This document shows, in pieces, positions 51,403 to 60,154 of a stretch of 64,000 nt of DNA (position 1 is the stretch's first letter; the number at the start of each line of letters is the position of its first letter). The stretch comes from Bacteriovorax sp. BSW11_IV (lineage in GTDB: Bacteria > Bdellovibrionota > Bacteriovoracia > Bacteriovoracales > Bacteriovoracaceae), in contig NZ_AUNE01000038.1 in the NCBI RefSeq assembly GCF_000447755.1, positions 1 to 64,000 on the forward strand. The letters run 5' to 3'. The notes beneath the pieces were generated by a model that was not told the origin of the DNA, did no database searches, and saw only the letters and a program-made list of their open reading frames with translations. A program made the translations under genes and the position numbers.

Positions 51403-51594
51403 TTAGATTTCGTCGAACCCACTCATGATTTCTTCATTAGCTTTACCAAAAATACCTTCAGTCAATTTCGTTAACTGACCTTCAGCACTTTTCTTAAATC
51501 TGAAAACGATCAATGCAACTACGGCCACTAACAGAATATACTCTGTTGAGGTCTGTCCATCTTCGTTTCTGAGAAATTCTTTAAACTTCTCCAT
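51403..51594 (-). CDS. Flp-type major pilin
   Basis: 63 aa from the ATG at 51594 (SD GAGGAG five bases upstream). A cytoplasmic leader of about 13 residues ends NEDG, followed by QTSTEYILLVAVVALIVF, the classic Flp motif with Glu at +5, then a polar C-terminus. As first gene, with strong SD and promoter, it is probably the abundant pilus subunit. Confidence 0.92.
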   Translation of the reverse strand: MEKFKEFLRNEDGQTSTEYILLVAVVALIVFRFKKSAEGQLTKLTEGIFGKANEEIMSGFDEI

Positions 51595-51802
51595 ATTCAC
51601 TCCTCTTAAGAACTACTAGTCTTATCGTAAACCCCTCCAAAAAAGTTGAGGATTTTTTTAACTAAGAAGCTCTCTTAACAATTATTATAACGCAAGAGGC
51701 AATAAAATCAGTGTTTTTGTTGAAAAATAACTTATTTTCGCCATAACCTATAGAAATGACAGGTCCATTACAGATTTGATAGTCGGCCAATTTAAAAAGC
51801 TG

Positions 51803-51808
51803 TATAAT
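51803..51808 (+). promoter_or_regulatory. -10 element of the 6S RNA promoter
   Basis: Perfect TATAAT, 3-8 bases upstream of the start of the 6S RNA. No good -35 at 17 bases; a TTGATA lies 21 bases upstream. Confidence 0.65.
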
Positions 51809-51810
51809 GT

Positions 51811-51997
51811 GAATTGGGTCCGGTAGTTGGCAAATACGAGTTTCGCCCTACAAATAGTTTATTCGGAGCGGTCCCTGATTACGGTGAGCAAGCTCATAAT
51901 TCATGTATTGAGTTCAGTGAGAAGCCTAAAGTAATTAACAACTGCTGCCACCTGTCATATGACGGGCGGAACCGAAAGATCACCTACTGGACCCGTC
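51811..51997 (+). ncRNA. ssrS: 6S RNA (SsrS), RNA polymerase regulator
   Basis: About 185 bases, the usual 6S size. The ends close: GGGTCCGGTAG (51816-51826) pairs with CTACTGGACCC (51984-51994). The interior matches 6S landmarks: a GGTGAGCAAGCTC hairpin and GAGAAGCCTAAAG, close to the E. coli GAGAAGCCTTAAA segment, then an ACTGC stretch. 6S RNA mimics an open promoter and binds sigma-70 RNA polymerase in slow growth. It lies divergent from the Flp pilin gene. Exact ends are estimated from structure and the TATAAT upstream. Confidence 0.87.
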
Positions 51998-52026
51998 ATA
52001 AACCTTCGTGATCACTAACCCTGTTA

Positions 52027-52055
52027 TTGACAGTCAAATGCTGAAGCTTCATTAT
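52027..52055 (+). promoter_or_regulatory. Sigma-70 promoter for candidate leaderless gene
   Basis: Perfect -35 TTGACA (52027-52032), 17-base spacer, -10 CATTAT (52050-52055). The expected start is near 52062, at the ATG of the gene at 52063. Confidence 0.65.
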
Positions 52056-52062
52056 TAAGTTT

Positions 52063-52590
52063 ATGGAAAACTTTATTTCACCTGAACATATCTCGACAAA
52101 ATGGATTGAAAACCTGGCCCTTGAAGAACTCAACATGGAAGAGTCAGGAATTATCAGTTTCAACAATCATCTCAATCCAGCATTTTTGCTAGAAGAATCG
52201 TCAATTGATTTCATGAATCAATTGAGAGATCGTTTTGAAATCTACGTTTCGAGATTTAATGAATACCGTGGTGTTCAAAATGGTGGCATTAAAATTTTTA
52301 AAATTTCAAATACAGTGAATGACTTTATGCTCTTTAGAAATTCACTACGCCTAATATTTGCTCGCAAGGCCCACGACCTTATTACTATTGGCTTTCTTGC
52401 TAATGGGAAAGATCTCTTTTCTGCTAGACTATCACATGAAGAAGATCATGGAGCCCCTAGTCTACACGAAATCAGAGCACACGTTGGTCCATTTAATAAA
52501 ATCACTTGGAGATTTGCTGGTGAGATTGTTGATGTGGATGCACTAGTTCGTCATTACCTAACAGAGTTCATCAAAAACTCTGCTAGATAA
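52063..52590 (+). CDS. Protein of unknown function, probably leaderless mRNA
   Basis: 175 aa, cytoplasmic by its lack of signal or membrane segments. Mixed alpha/beta, with GGIKIFKISNTVNDFMLFRN and HEIRAHVGPFNKITWRFAGE as the most structured-looking parts. No family is recognised. No SD precedes the ATG, and the promoter predicts transcription starting at the start codon. It overlaps the 3' end of the convergent reductase-like gene by 8 bases. Confidence 0.8.
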   Translation: MENFISPEHISTKWIENLALEELNMEESGIISFNNHLNPAFLLEESSIDFMNQLRDRFEIYVSRFNEYRGVQNGGIKIFKISNTVNDFMLFRNSLRLIFARKAHDLITIGFLANGKDLFSARLSHEEDHGAPSLHEIRAHVGPFNKITWRFAGEIVDVDALVRHYLTEFIKNSAR

Positions 52591-53578
52591 AATTGACTCC
52601 ATCACTTTTTTTCTGACCTGAGGCAGTCTTTTTGACACCTTTAAATCGGCCAAAAGAATATTGAATTGATTCTTCAATTGTAGGCATTTTAATATTTAAA
52701 AACCCTTCAATATTGGAAACATCCATATCATAGTAGAAGTTCTCCGCGACGTGAGTAGCGGCCTGACTTGCAAGAATTGGAAAGGTCCACTTACCCTTAT
52801 CAATAAATGTAGGATTATCAGAAAAGGTCTCCGCATACTTTTTAGCAAAAGAATACATAGACATCTGATCTGTAGAGGATATTTGAAATAATCTATTTTT
52901 TACTTCTTTTTCAAAACAAATTTTTAGAATCATTGCAAGATAGTAAACATCCAAAAATCCTGTGTTCACATAATCATCTAGCATCACGTGGTCTTTTTTA
53001 TTTAATCCTCTTTGGATGAGTTCAAACCAAGTATGTCGCTTTGGTGTAATTGAGCGCCCATAGAGTTTGCAACATCTAAAAAGAACATAGTTCAGTGATG
53101 TTTTTTGAACGTAGAATTCTGCAGATGCTTGAGTTTTACCATATGAAGTATTTGGGTCAGGTATATCCATCTCTAAATACTTCTTCTTCTCTCCTGAAAA
53201 AACAAAACCTGAAGAAATATAGCAAATTTGAGTTTTATAACGAGCGCAATAGTCTACAACATTAAAGAGTCCTGATGTATTCAAGGCATCGGCCATATCT
53301 TCCCTTAGAGCACAATCAACAAGAGAAGACATCCCTACTGCGTATATAGCAATGTCTGGCTTAAACGCGAAAAGCACAAGCTGGACTTCATCTTTTTGAA
53401 GGACATCACAAGGAATGGTCAACACACCAGGTATGTGTACTGGCGTTTTGTTAAAGGTACCAATAATACGAAAGTCTTTTTTCAAAAACTCAGCAAGATT
53501 AGACCCAAGAAATGATGATATTCCAAAAATAAGTATTGTTTTTTTTCTTTTTGGAACAATTGTCGTTACATCGTTCAT
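52583..53578 (-). CDS. RmlD-like sugar nucleotide reductase/epimerase (SDR)
   Basis: 331 aa, extended short-chain dehydrogenase. The N-terminal Rossmann motif is IFGISSFLGSNLAEFL. The substrate region has SSGFVFSG and the catalytic Tyr-Lys in SYGKTQASAE. The sequence style is closest to dTDP-4-dehydrorhamnose reductase. It probably makes a surface or flagellin sugar. It lies just downstream of the two flagellin genes but behind a terminator. A Lys/Ser-rich tail (KKTASGQKKSDG) is unusual. Confidence 0.85.
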   Translation of the reverse strand: MNDVTTIVPKRKKTILIFGISSFLGSNLAEFLKKDFRIIGTFNKTPVHIPGVLTIPCDVLQKDEVQLVLFAFKPDIAIYAVGMSSLVDCALREDMADALNTSGLFNVVDYCARYKTQICYISSGFVFSGEKKKYLEMDIPDPNTSYGKTQASAEFYVQKTSLNYVLFRCCKLYGRSITPKRHTWFELIQRGLNKKDHVMLDDYVNTGFLDVYYLAMILKICFEKEVKNRLFQISSTDQMSMYSFAKKYAETFSDNPTFIDKGKWTFPILASQAATHVAENFYYDMDVSNIEGFLNIKMPTIEESIQYSFGRFKGVKKTASGQKKSDGVNFI

Positions 53579-53648
53579 TTGTCTATTTTAATGGTATTTG
53601 GAACTTTAGATAATGAGGAAGAATTTGCGTTTTTGCAAAATAAAGAAG

Positions 53649-53679
53649 GAGCTCTTGCCTCATTCAAGGCCAAGAGCTC
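53649..53679 (-). terminator. Terminator of flagellin gene 1
   Basis: GAGCTCTTG pairs with CAAGAGCTC, plus an inner CCT/AGG. On the minus strand it is followed by CTTCTTTATTTTG. It lies 14 bases past the flagellin stop. Confidence 0.88.
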
Positions 53680-53692
53680 AAAGAAAGACTAA

Positions 53693-54526
53693 TTATTTTA
53701 ATAAACTTAAAGCAATGTTTGGTGTCTGATTTGCTTGTCCAAGCACAGATGCACCAGCTTGCATCAAAATATTGTTCTTCGTCATTTCAGCTGACTCTGA
53801 AGCAACATCTACATCTCTAATTCGCGACTTCGCAGCACTTAAGTTTTCTTCACTTACACCTAGGTTGTTAACCGTAGATTGCATTCTGTTTTGAAGCGCA
53901 CCAAGGTTTGCCCTAACACCGTTGACCTGAACAAGGGCATCGTCAAGTTTCTTAAGTGAAGCTTGTGAGCCTTCTTTAGATCCGATAGTTTCGGCTGACA
54001 ATCCAAGTGAAGCAAGTGTTGCATCTGACCCTGTTCCATCGTACGACAATCTGTCGAGGATTGGATCATTGTTAATTCCAACTTGGAATTCCATGCGTCC
54101 ACTTGTCCCATCGAGAAGTTTGAGTCCGTTAAACTCACTTGATCTTGCGATTCGATCAATCTCCTCTTTGAGATTTTGAAACTCGATGTCTGCGAATCTT
54201 CTCTCGTCATTTCCAAGCGTGTCGTTGGCAGATTGAACAGAGAGCTCTCTAAGTCTGATAATGATGTTAGATATCTCACTCAATCCTCCTTCGGCCGTCT
54301 GGATAAGAGAAATTGCATCGTTCGCGTTTCTCTTGGCCTGTCCTAAACCTCTGATTTGTGCTCTTAAGTTTTCACTAATTGCTAAACCAGCGGCGTCGTC
54401 GCCTGCTCTCGTGATACGCTCACCACTTGAGAGCTTTCTTAAGTTATCGTTCAAATTTCTATTTGTTACACTTAACGTTCTTTGCGCAGATAGCGAAGAT
54501 ACGTTTGTATTTATTCTTAAACCCAT
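53693..54526 (-). CDS. Flagellin 1
   Basis: 277 aa, the conserved D0/D1 domains only, with little variable centre. N-terminal MGLRINTNVSSLSAQRTL and ERITRAGDDAAGLAISENLR; C-terminal DVASESAEMTKNNILMQAGA and SVLGQANQTP. It is exported by the flagellar type III system and polymerises into the filament. SD GGAGAT precedes the ATG. It follows a 265-base leader/intergenic region after flagellin 2 and is similar to it throughout. Confidence 0.97.
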   Translation of the reverse strand: MGLRINTNVSSLSAQRTLSVTNRNLNDNLRKLSSGERITRAGDDAAGLAISENLRAQIRGLGQAKRNANDAISLIQTAEGGLSEISNIIIRLRELSVQSANDTLGNDERRFADIEFQNLKEEIDRIARSSEFNGLKLLDGTSGRMEFQVGINNDPILDRLSYDGTGSDATLASLGLSAETIGSKEGSQASLKKLDDALVQVNGVRANLGALQNRMQSTVNNLGVSEENLSAAKSRIRDVDVASESAEMTKNNILMQAGASVLGQANQTPNIALSLLK

Positions 54527-54792
54527 GATTAATCTCCTTCAAACATCTCAAACCTCCTGTTTAGTGTCGAGAGCATCATGCTCTCCTATAATTGTTAATT
54601 TTTTATTTTCTACTTTAAGCTTTTTTAAATTTAACTAGTCTTTCTTTTCTTCTTCTTTTTTTGTATTTCGAGGCCGTCATCTACTTGCAGGATGGACGAC
54701 TGCCTTTCAGGAATTATCCTGTTGTACTAGTCATAATCACCTCAAAGCTTTACTAATTACTAAGTCAATTTAATCCTGTGGGGCTATCTCAA
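54527..54792 (-). other. 265-base intergenic region between flagellin genes
   Basis: There is no ORF worth calling. It holds a bulged hairpin around 54676-54703 (CATC/GATG core with GTCGT/ACGGC, loop CTGCAAGTA), an A/G-rich tract (54635-54661), and two short dyads. I see no convincing sigma-28 site. It may be a long 5' leader with post-transcriptional control. Confidence 0.5.
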
Positions 54793-55641
54793 TTATCCTT
54801 GAGAAGCCGCCTGGATTAGATTCAATGCACTCTTTGTACTTGTGTTTGCTTGTGACAACACTGAAGTACCAGCTTGCATTAGAATGTTTTGCTTAGTTAG
54901 TTCCGCTGTTTCAGCTGCTACGTCTGTGTCTCTAACACGAGAATTTGCTGCTGAGAGGTTCTCTACACTCGTTGCAATGTTGTTAATTGTTGACTGAAGT
55001 CTGTTCTGAAGAGCACCAAAGTCAGCTCTGATACCTGAAACAGAAACAATCGCTTGGTCAATTGAAGATAGAGAGTTCTGGGCAGAAATCTTATCAGCAA
55101 CTGAGGCAAGGTTTAGACCTAGGGCCGCTACGTTTACGTCTGCACTTGATGCATCGAAAGTTAGACGGTCACTTATAGGGTCATTTCTCGTTCCGATTTG
55201 GATATCAAATACCGCACCAGTACCATTTAATAGAGGTACTCTGTTGAACTCAGTTGAGTTAGCGATACGGTCGATCTCTGATGTTAACTGTTCAAATTCA
55301 ACGTTAAGGAATTTTCTTTCAGTTGCTCCGATAGTATCAGAAGCAGCTTGTACAGAAAGCTCTCTTAGACGAATTAAAATGTTTGATACTTCACCTAGGG
55401 CACCTTCAGCGATCTGAACTAGAGAGATACCGTCTTCAGCGTTTCTTTCCGCTTGGCCTAGACCTCTAATTTGAGCTTTAAGGTTTTCCGAGATTGCTAA
55501 ACCAGCAGCGTCATCCCCTGCACGGTTAATTCTTTGACCCGATGACAATTTCTCTAAAGATTTGTTCATCGATAGACGCGTCCCACTCAAATTCCTCTGA
55601 GCATTTAGCGACGCTACGTTTGTGTTAATACGAAGTCCCAT
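54793..55641 (-). CDS. Flagellin 2
   Basis: 282 aa from the ATG at 55641 (a GTG just upstream is less likely; SD AAGGAGG). D0/D1 signatures are MGLRINTNVASLNAQRNL, GQRINRAGDDAAGLAISENL at the N-terminus and DVAAETAELTKQNILMQAGT at the C-terminus. Upstream is a full sigma-28 promoter. Two flagellins in tandem suggest a filament built of more than one subunit. Confidence 0.97.
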   Translation of the reverse strand: MGLRINTNVASLNAQRNLSGTRLSMNKSLEKLSSGQRINRAGDDAAGLAISENLKAQIRGLGQAERNAEDGISLVQIAEGALGEVSNILIRLRELSVQAASDTIGATERKFLNVEFEQLTSEIDRIANSTEFNRVPLLNGTGAVFDIQIGTRNDPISDRLTFDASSADVNVAALGLNLASVADKISAQNSLSSIDQAIVSVSGIRADFGALQNRLQSTINNIATSVENLSAANSRVRDTDVAAETAELTKQNILMQAGTSVLSQANTSTKSALNLIQAASQG

Positions 55642-55734
55642 CACATCCTCCTTGATTGGGTCCAGTAAGAATCCTTCCTACTGAGAGACTTTTAAATTCT
55701 GTGAGTTCCGTCCCACAAAAAGTTCTCATGTTTC

Positions 55735-55761
55735 ATATCGACGGGCTGAAAAATAACTTTA
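55735..55761 (-). promoter_or_regulatory. Sigma-28 (FliA) promoter of flagellin 2
   Basis: Minus strand TAAAGTTA (55761-55754), 11 bases, GTCGATAT (55742-55735). This fits TAAAGTTT-N11-GCCGATAA with three mismatches. Start near 55727, giving a leader of about 85 bases. Confidence 0.82.
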
Positions 55762-55930
55762 GAAAAAATGTAAAAAAAATGAACATTTTTTTTGAAAAAA
55801 ACTTAAACACTAAAAACCATATAAATACAACAACTTAACCCACTAACCAGACTCAATCAGTCAGACATTTTTAAGAAATTTAGACAATATTTCTCACAAA
55901 AAAAGTCGAATATTGATTAAAATTTAAGCA

Positions 55931-56971
55931 ATGAAATCTAAATTAATGAATTTTTCTCATTCAAGTCTGGCCAAACATCCAGAGTACTATAAAGATACGC
56001 TTCGATTAATCGAAACTTCTCTTCACTATAATGATAAAAATCATTTCGAAATAGATTTCTATCCTCTAATGAATCCGAATAATTTTAGAAACAATCACAT
56101 TCTTATTAACAATGAAAAAAAAGTTATTGCACATATAGGCTTCAAAGAACGTGAACTCATAATAGAAAAGAAAACTTTCCCAGTCGTACTCGTTGGTGGC
56201 ATCTGTGTCGATGAATCACTTAGAGGGCAAGGTCTTTTTAAAGTTTTTTTTGAAGAATGTTTACAAAGCTATATTGAAAAAAATGCACTTATTCTTTTAT
56301 GGTCAGATCAAAGTATTCTCTATGAGAAGTTTGGCTTCTATCAAGCTGGTAGCATTAATCAAATGGGAAATAATATATTTGATTTTAAATCAGCTCCAGA
56401 ATTCATTGCAAAAGGATCTCTTGATGACAAAGAAACTTTTGATGAAGTTAAATCGATTTATAAAGCTGGCATACAAGATAAATGTCTATGCTTAGTGAGA
56501 AGCGAATCTCACTGGAATGAAATACATGAAATAAAATCTACAGAGCTCTACTTAATTAAAAGAGCACAAATCACTGAAGGGTATTTCTTTAAAGATAAGG
56601 GAGAAGACTTAAGTGGGATCATTCATGAAATTGCTTTTAGAGACAATGCTGAATACTATCTAGATCGATTAAAAGAATATCAGATATGGATTCCAGAACA
56701 TAAGTACAACAAGTATCCAGGTATTAAAAATCTTTATACGTGCTTTATGAAAATTGGTTCTCACGAACTATTTAAAGATCTTATCTTCTCTTATACGAAT
56801 GAAGCCATCGAAATACTGAAAATAGAGCAAAACAAAGTTACATTTTCATTTGAAGGTGGAACGCTTGAACTTAGCACTGCGAATTTTATTCAAGTGGTTT
56901 TTGGTCCAGGAAGAGCACAGGAGCTTTCTAAACTACGCCCCCTTTTTATCGGAGGCGTTGATAGTATTTAG
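55931..56971 (+). CDS. GNAT-family acetyltransferase-like protein
   Basis: 346 aa. Residues about 50-150 show a GNAT fold with the acetyl-CoA loop in VVLVGGICVDESLRGQGLFK (the R-G-Q-G of motif A), followed by SILYEKFGFYQAG (motif B). The C-terminal 190 residues are unassigned and may be a second degenerate GNAT or a substrate domain. No SD is seen; a TAAAAT lies 8 bases before the ATG. It overlaps the UbiB-like gene end by 4 bases (convergent). Confidence 0.82.
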   Translation: MKSKLMNFSHSSLAKHPEYYKDTLRLIETSLHYNDKNHFEIDFYPLMNPNNFRNNHILINNEKKVIAHIGFKERELIIEKKTFPVVLVGGICVDESLRGQGLFKVFFEECLQSYIEKNALILLWSDQSILYEKFGFYQAGSINQMGNNIFDFKSAPEFIAKGSLDDKETFDEVKSIYKAGIQDKCLCLVRSESHWNEIHEIKSTELYLIKRAQITEGYFFKDKGEDLSGIIHEIAFRDNAEYYLDRLKEYQIWIPEHKYNKYPGIKNLYTCFMKIGSHELFKDLIFSYTNEAIEILKIEQNKVTFSFEGGTLELSTANFIQVVFGPGRAQELSKLRPLFIGGVDSI

Positions 56972-58695
56972 TTCTTACGAACGATTCGCCAAGAGTTTAA
57001 AATAATTACAACAGCAATCCCCCAAAACAACCACGATACGGTTGGTATTGAAGACAATGAAGTTATCTGTTCATTTCTAATGAGAAAAACACCAGATATA
57101 AAAACAATTCCACTCAATATAGAGTTGCCCAAAAAAATGAGCGAAGCACTAAGTGCTGAAAGCTGTTTCTCATGTCCCTTATGGATAATTTCAAAAGCGT
57201 AACCATTCTTTGACCATTCTTTTAAAAACCATCTCAAGTGCCTTGGCACAACTCTAGATGAAGAAATAATATCTCTTGCAGACCAAGCAGCATCTTCAAG
57301 TAGCTCTTCTTTTTTAAAGTTATTTTTTACAATATCGCCTATGTCTTTAGTAAAAAGATTAAATAGATCAATATCCATGTCCAATGACTTGCCAACACCA
57401 TCTAAAGTCATCAATGCTCGAAATACAATAAACCAATCTCTCGGGAGATAAATTCTGTGTGTTCGAAGAGTATCTGATAATGTTTTTAAAACTAAAGTGA
57501 AATCAGTTTGCTGAACAGTTAATCCGATAAATGGTGATAACGAATCCCTAACATCTTTAATCAACACTTCCACATCTGGAATTGCATCAAATTCAGCGAC
57601 ATCTAAAAATTCATACACCAAATTTTCAAAATCGTTACTAATAAGAGCATAAAGAATGGCCACAAAACTTAATCTACTTTTCTTGCTTAAAGTCCCCATT
57701 AGACCATAATCAATTAATCCAATCTTTCCATCTGGGAGATAAAAGAAATTTCCTCCGTGAAGATCTGCATGAAAAAAACCATCAAGTAGGAAAGTTTTTA
57801 TAATGATCCCAACACTGTTTTCAATTTTATGTTGGATATCTTGAATCTTTGTATTCACTTTTTCGGAATCGCTAAATGGAAAACCAGGCAAAAACTCCAT
57901 CACAAGAACATCTGTTGAACAATGCTGTCTAAATATCTTCGGAATATGAAATATTTTTTCTGTGTCATATTTCTCAATATTGATTGCGAATCTTTCACAG
58001 CTCATGGCCTCAATATTGAAGTTCAACTCATTTTGTAGTGATAACGAAAAGTCTTTTAGCACTCTTGATATTCCAAGATAGCGGATATCAGAGCTCGCCT
58101 TCTCTAATTGACTGGCAAGAAAGATTACAATTGATAAGTCAGTCTTAATATCTTTTTCGATCCCAGGTCTTTTAACCTTAACGACAACATCCTCGCCTGA
58201 ATGTAGCTTTGCCTTAAAAACAACACCAATTGAGGCCGTGCCAATTGCTTCTTTTTGTATTTCAGAAAAAACATCCTGCCACTTTTTCCCCAATGATTCA
58301 TTGAGAACTCCTTCAATTTCAGCAAAAGGAACTGGCTTAACTTTATCGCGAAGGATTTTCATCTCTTCTATAAATTCAGCAGGAAAAATATCTTCTCTAG
58401 AACTTAACAATTGTCCAAATTTAATAAAGGCCGGACCAAGTTCTTCAAAACATGAACGTAAACGTCTTCCAAGGTCTTGATAAAACTCATCACCTTCAGC
58501 CCTATGAATATGGTCTTCAATTAAAACGACGCCTTGTTTTTTTTCAGGGAGGTTGATTCCTGGGATTTTTGACACAGCAGTTCTAAGAACTAAACTATCA
58601 AATCCATTTCTCATAAACACTGAAACGATCTCTTTCAATCTTCCAACATTTCTAATTGTTTTTGTTAACTGCAAACCTGTACGCAATACGCCCAT
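56968..58695 (-). CDS. UbiB/ABC1-family atypical kinase-like protein
   Basis: 575 aa. Family motifs: AFIKFGQLLSSREDIFP (KxGQ), ASIGVVFKAKLHSGEDVVVK (Ala-rich nucleotide loop and Lys), FFHADLHGGNFF and KIGLIDYG. Two membrane helices are at the C-terminus (SASLIFLGNSILSGIVFISG, SWLFWGIAVVIILNSWR). UbiB proteins support quinone synthesis or lipid handling at the membrane. The KxGQ and DYG motifs are intact. Confidence 0.93.
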   Translation of the reverse strand: MGVLRTGLQLTKTIRNVGRLKEIVSVFMRNGFDSLVLRTAVSKIPGINLPEKKQGVVLIEDHIHRAEGDEFYQDLGRRLRSCFEELGPAFIKFGQLLSSREDIFPAEFIEEMKILRDKVKPVPFAEIEGVLNESLGKKWQDVFSEIQKEAIGTASIGVVFKAKLHSGEDVVVKVKRPGIEKDIKTDLSIVIFLASQLEKASSDIRYLGISRVLKDFSLSLQNELNFNIEAMSCERFAINIEKYDTEKIFHIPKIFRQHCSTDVLVMEFLPGFPFSDSEKVNTKIQDIQHKIENSVGIIIKTFLLDGFFHADLHGGNFFYLPDGKIGLIDYGLMGTLSKKSRLSFVAILYALISNDFENLVYEFLDVAEFDAIPDVEVLIKDVRDSLSPFIGLTVQQTDFTLVLKTLSDTLRTHRIYLPRDWFIVFRALMTLDGVGKSLDMDIDLFNLFTKDIGDIVKNNFKKEELLEDAAWSARDIISSSRVVPRHLRWFLKEWSKNGYAFEIIHKGHEKQLSALSASLIFLGNSILSGIVFISGVFLIRNEQITSLSSIPTVSWLFWGIAVVIILNSWRIVRKN

Positions 58696-58850
58696 AAGAA
58701 TTCCATTTTAAGACATTTCGGATAGTTATATTTTAGTTTGTGAACACCAAATAACAAGTGTGGTAATGTCGTTCCCCTCGATTATCTTATTCCCATAGTA
58801 AAAACGGGCCAAAAGTGGTAAATATAAGATTCAATCTTTCGGAGTTATTG

Positions 58851-59360
58851 TTGAGAAAATTTATTGGTTATTTATTTATCGCACTTCTACCTTTTACTAG
58901 TTTTGCTCAAGAAACTTGTAGTCGTGTCGCGATCGTTAATTACCAAGAAGTCTTAGTTGACACTAACTCGACTCAAAAAGGTGAAGGCCTACGCTTTCAT
59001 CTCGAGAAAGATGAAGTTGCTAAAAAATATCTTGATCAATATCAAGATGGAACTAAAACGCGATGGCAAAACGCTGCTCTTGGGACACTGGGAACAACAA
59101 TGCTCATCGGAGGCTTGGTTAACAAGAATGAAGGCTTTACTAAAAATTCTCTTGCCATTGGAGGTGTTGCTCTTATCGTAGTCAACTTTCTCATGGCAAA
59201 AACTTATGAAAGATCAAATGAGAAAAATTTGGCCCGCGCCATTGAGGAATACAATAAGAGAAATCTCCCAAGGATTTACTTTGGACCAGAGGTCGAAAAT
59301 CAAAGGAATTCAGATGGAGAGGGATATAAGTTCTTTTTAAATAAAGAATGGAGTTTTTAA
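58851..59360 (+). CDS. Exported protein of unknown function
   Basis: 169 aa from the TTG at 58851, chosen because GGAG (58841-58844) lies at proper distance and the chain then begins with a signal peptide (RKFIGYLFIALLPFTSFA). A GTG at 58815 is the alternative. The mature part has AIVNYQEVLVDTNSTQKGEG, then two hydrophobic helices (LGTLGTTMLIGGLVN, LAIGGVALIVVNFLMAK) and a charged C-terminus. It is probably envelope-located. The stop overlaps the next start (TAATG). Confidence 0.7.
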   Translation: MRKFIGYLFIALLPFTSFAQETCSRVAIVNYQEVLVDTNSTQKGEGLRFHLEKDEVAKKYLDQYQDGTKTRWQNAALGTLGTTMLIGGLVNKNEGFTKNSLAIGGVALIVVNFLMAKTYERSNEKNLARAIEEYNKRNLPRIYFGPEVENQRNSDGEGYKFFLNKEWSF

Positions 59361-59662
59361 TGACAACAGAGGCCAGCACAAAAGTCTTATGCTTTCACTG
59401 TAATAAGGAAACAGGTTATAGCGCAGGCGCAAAAGTTTTTAGAGGTGATGAATGTCCTCATTGCTCAAGCGCGATTCACTGCTGCAAGATGTGTACTTTT
59501 TATGATGTTTCAGCATATAACGAGTGCAAAGAGCCTAGTGCTGACAGAATAGTTGAAAAAGAGAAGTCAAACTTCTGCGACTATTTTGTTCTTAAGGGCG
59601 GTAATGAAGGAAATGATAAGGAAGACCTTCTTGCCAAAGCAAATGCCCTTTTTAAATTTTAA
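59360..59662 (+). CDS. Small cysteine-rich (zinc-ribbon-like) protein
   Basis: 100 aa. There are three CXXC-type pairs (CFHCNKE, CPHCSS, CCKMC) plus single Cys at YNECKEP and NFCDYF, enough for two metal sites. The C-terminal tail is acidic. SD GGAG precedes the ATG, which overlaps the preceding stop. It lies just ahead of greA. Metal-binding regulator or chaperone is a reasonable guess; no family is named. Confidence 0.75.
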   Translation: MTTEASTKVLCFHCNKETGYSAGAKVFRGDECPHCSSAIHCCKMCTFYDVSAYNECKEPSADRIVEKEKSNFCDYFVLKGGNEGNDKEDLLAKANALFKF

Positions 59663-59674
59663 TTGGAGTAAATA

Positions 59675-60154
59675 ATGAGTTTAAATGGAACACCGATAAC
59701 AAAAGAAGGATATGAGAAAGTTCAAAAAGAACTTGATCACCTAGTAAAAATTGTACGAGAAGAATTACGTATTACGATTTCTGAAGCTAGAGAGCTTGGA
59801 GATCTTAAAGAGAACGCTGAGTACCATGCAGCCAAGGAAAAACAAGGTATCGTAGAAGGTCGCATTGCCCAACTTCAAGGTATAGTTGCGAATTCAAAAG
59901 TTATAGATGTAAAATCAATTGATAGCGAAACTATCGTATTTGGTGCTACTGTTACTCTTTTAAATGTTGAAAAAGACGAAAGTGTGAAATATCAAATCGT
60001 TGGTGAGCATGAGTCTGACATGAATAAAGGAAGAATTTCTTTCAGTAGTCCGCTTGGAAAGGCTCTACTTGGTAAAGAAGAAGGTGACACTGTTATAGTG
60101 AAGGCCCCGAAAGGCGATATTGAATATGAGGTCGAAACGATCGAATTTATCTAA
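59675..60154 (+). CDS. greA: Transcription elongation factor GreA
   Basis: 159 aa, usual length. An N-terminal coiled coil carries the catalytic tip (ARELGDLKENAEYHAAKEKQ, with the Asp and Glu of the family). The C-terminal domain has RISFSSPLGKALLGKEEGDT. It rescues backtracked RNA polymerase by stimulating transcript cleavage. SD GGAG precedes the ATG. It overlaps the recG start by 29-35 bases. Confidence 0.97.
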   Translation: MSLNGTPITKEGYEKVQKELDHLVKIVREELRITISEARELGDLKENAEYHAAKEKQGIVEGRIAQLQGIVANSKVIDVKSIDSETIVFGATVTLLNVEKDESVKYQIVGEHESDMNKGRISFSSPLGKALLGKEEGDTVIVKAPKGDIEYEVETIEFI

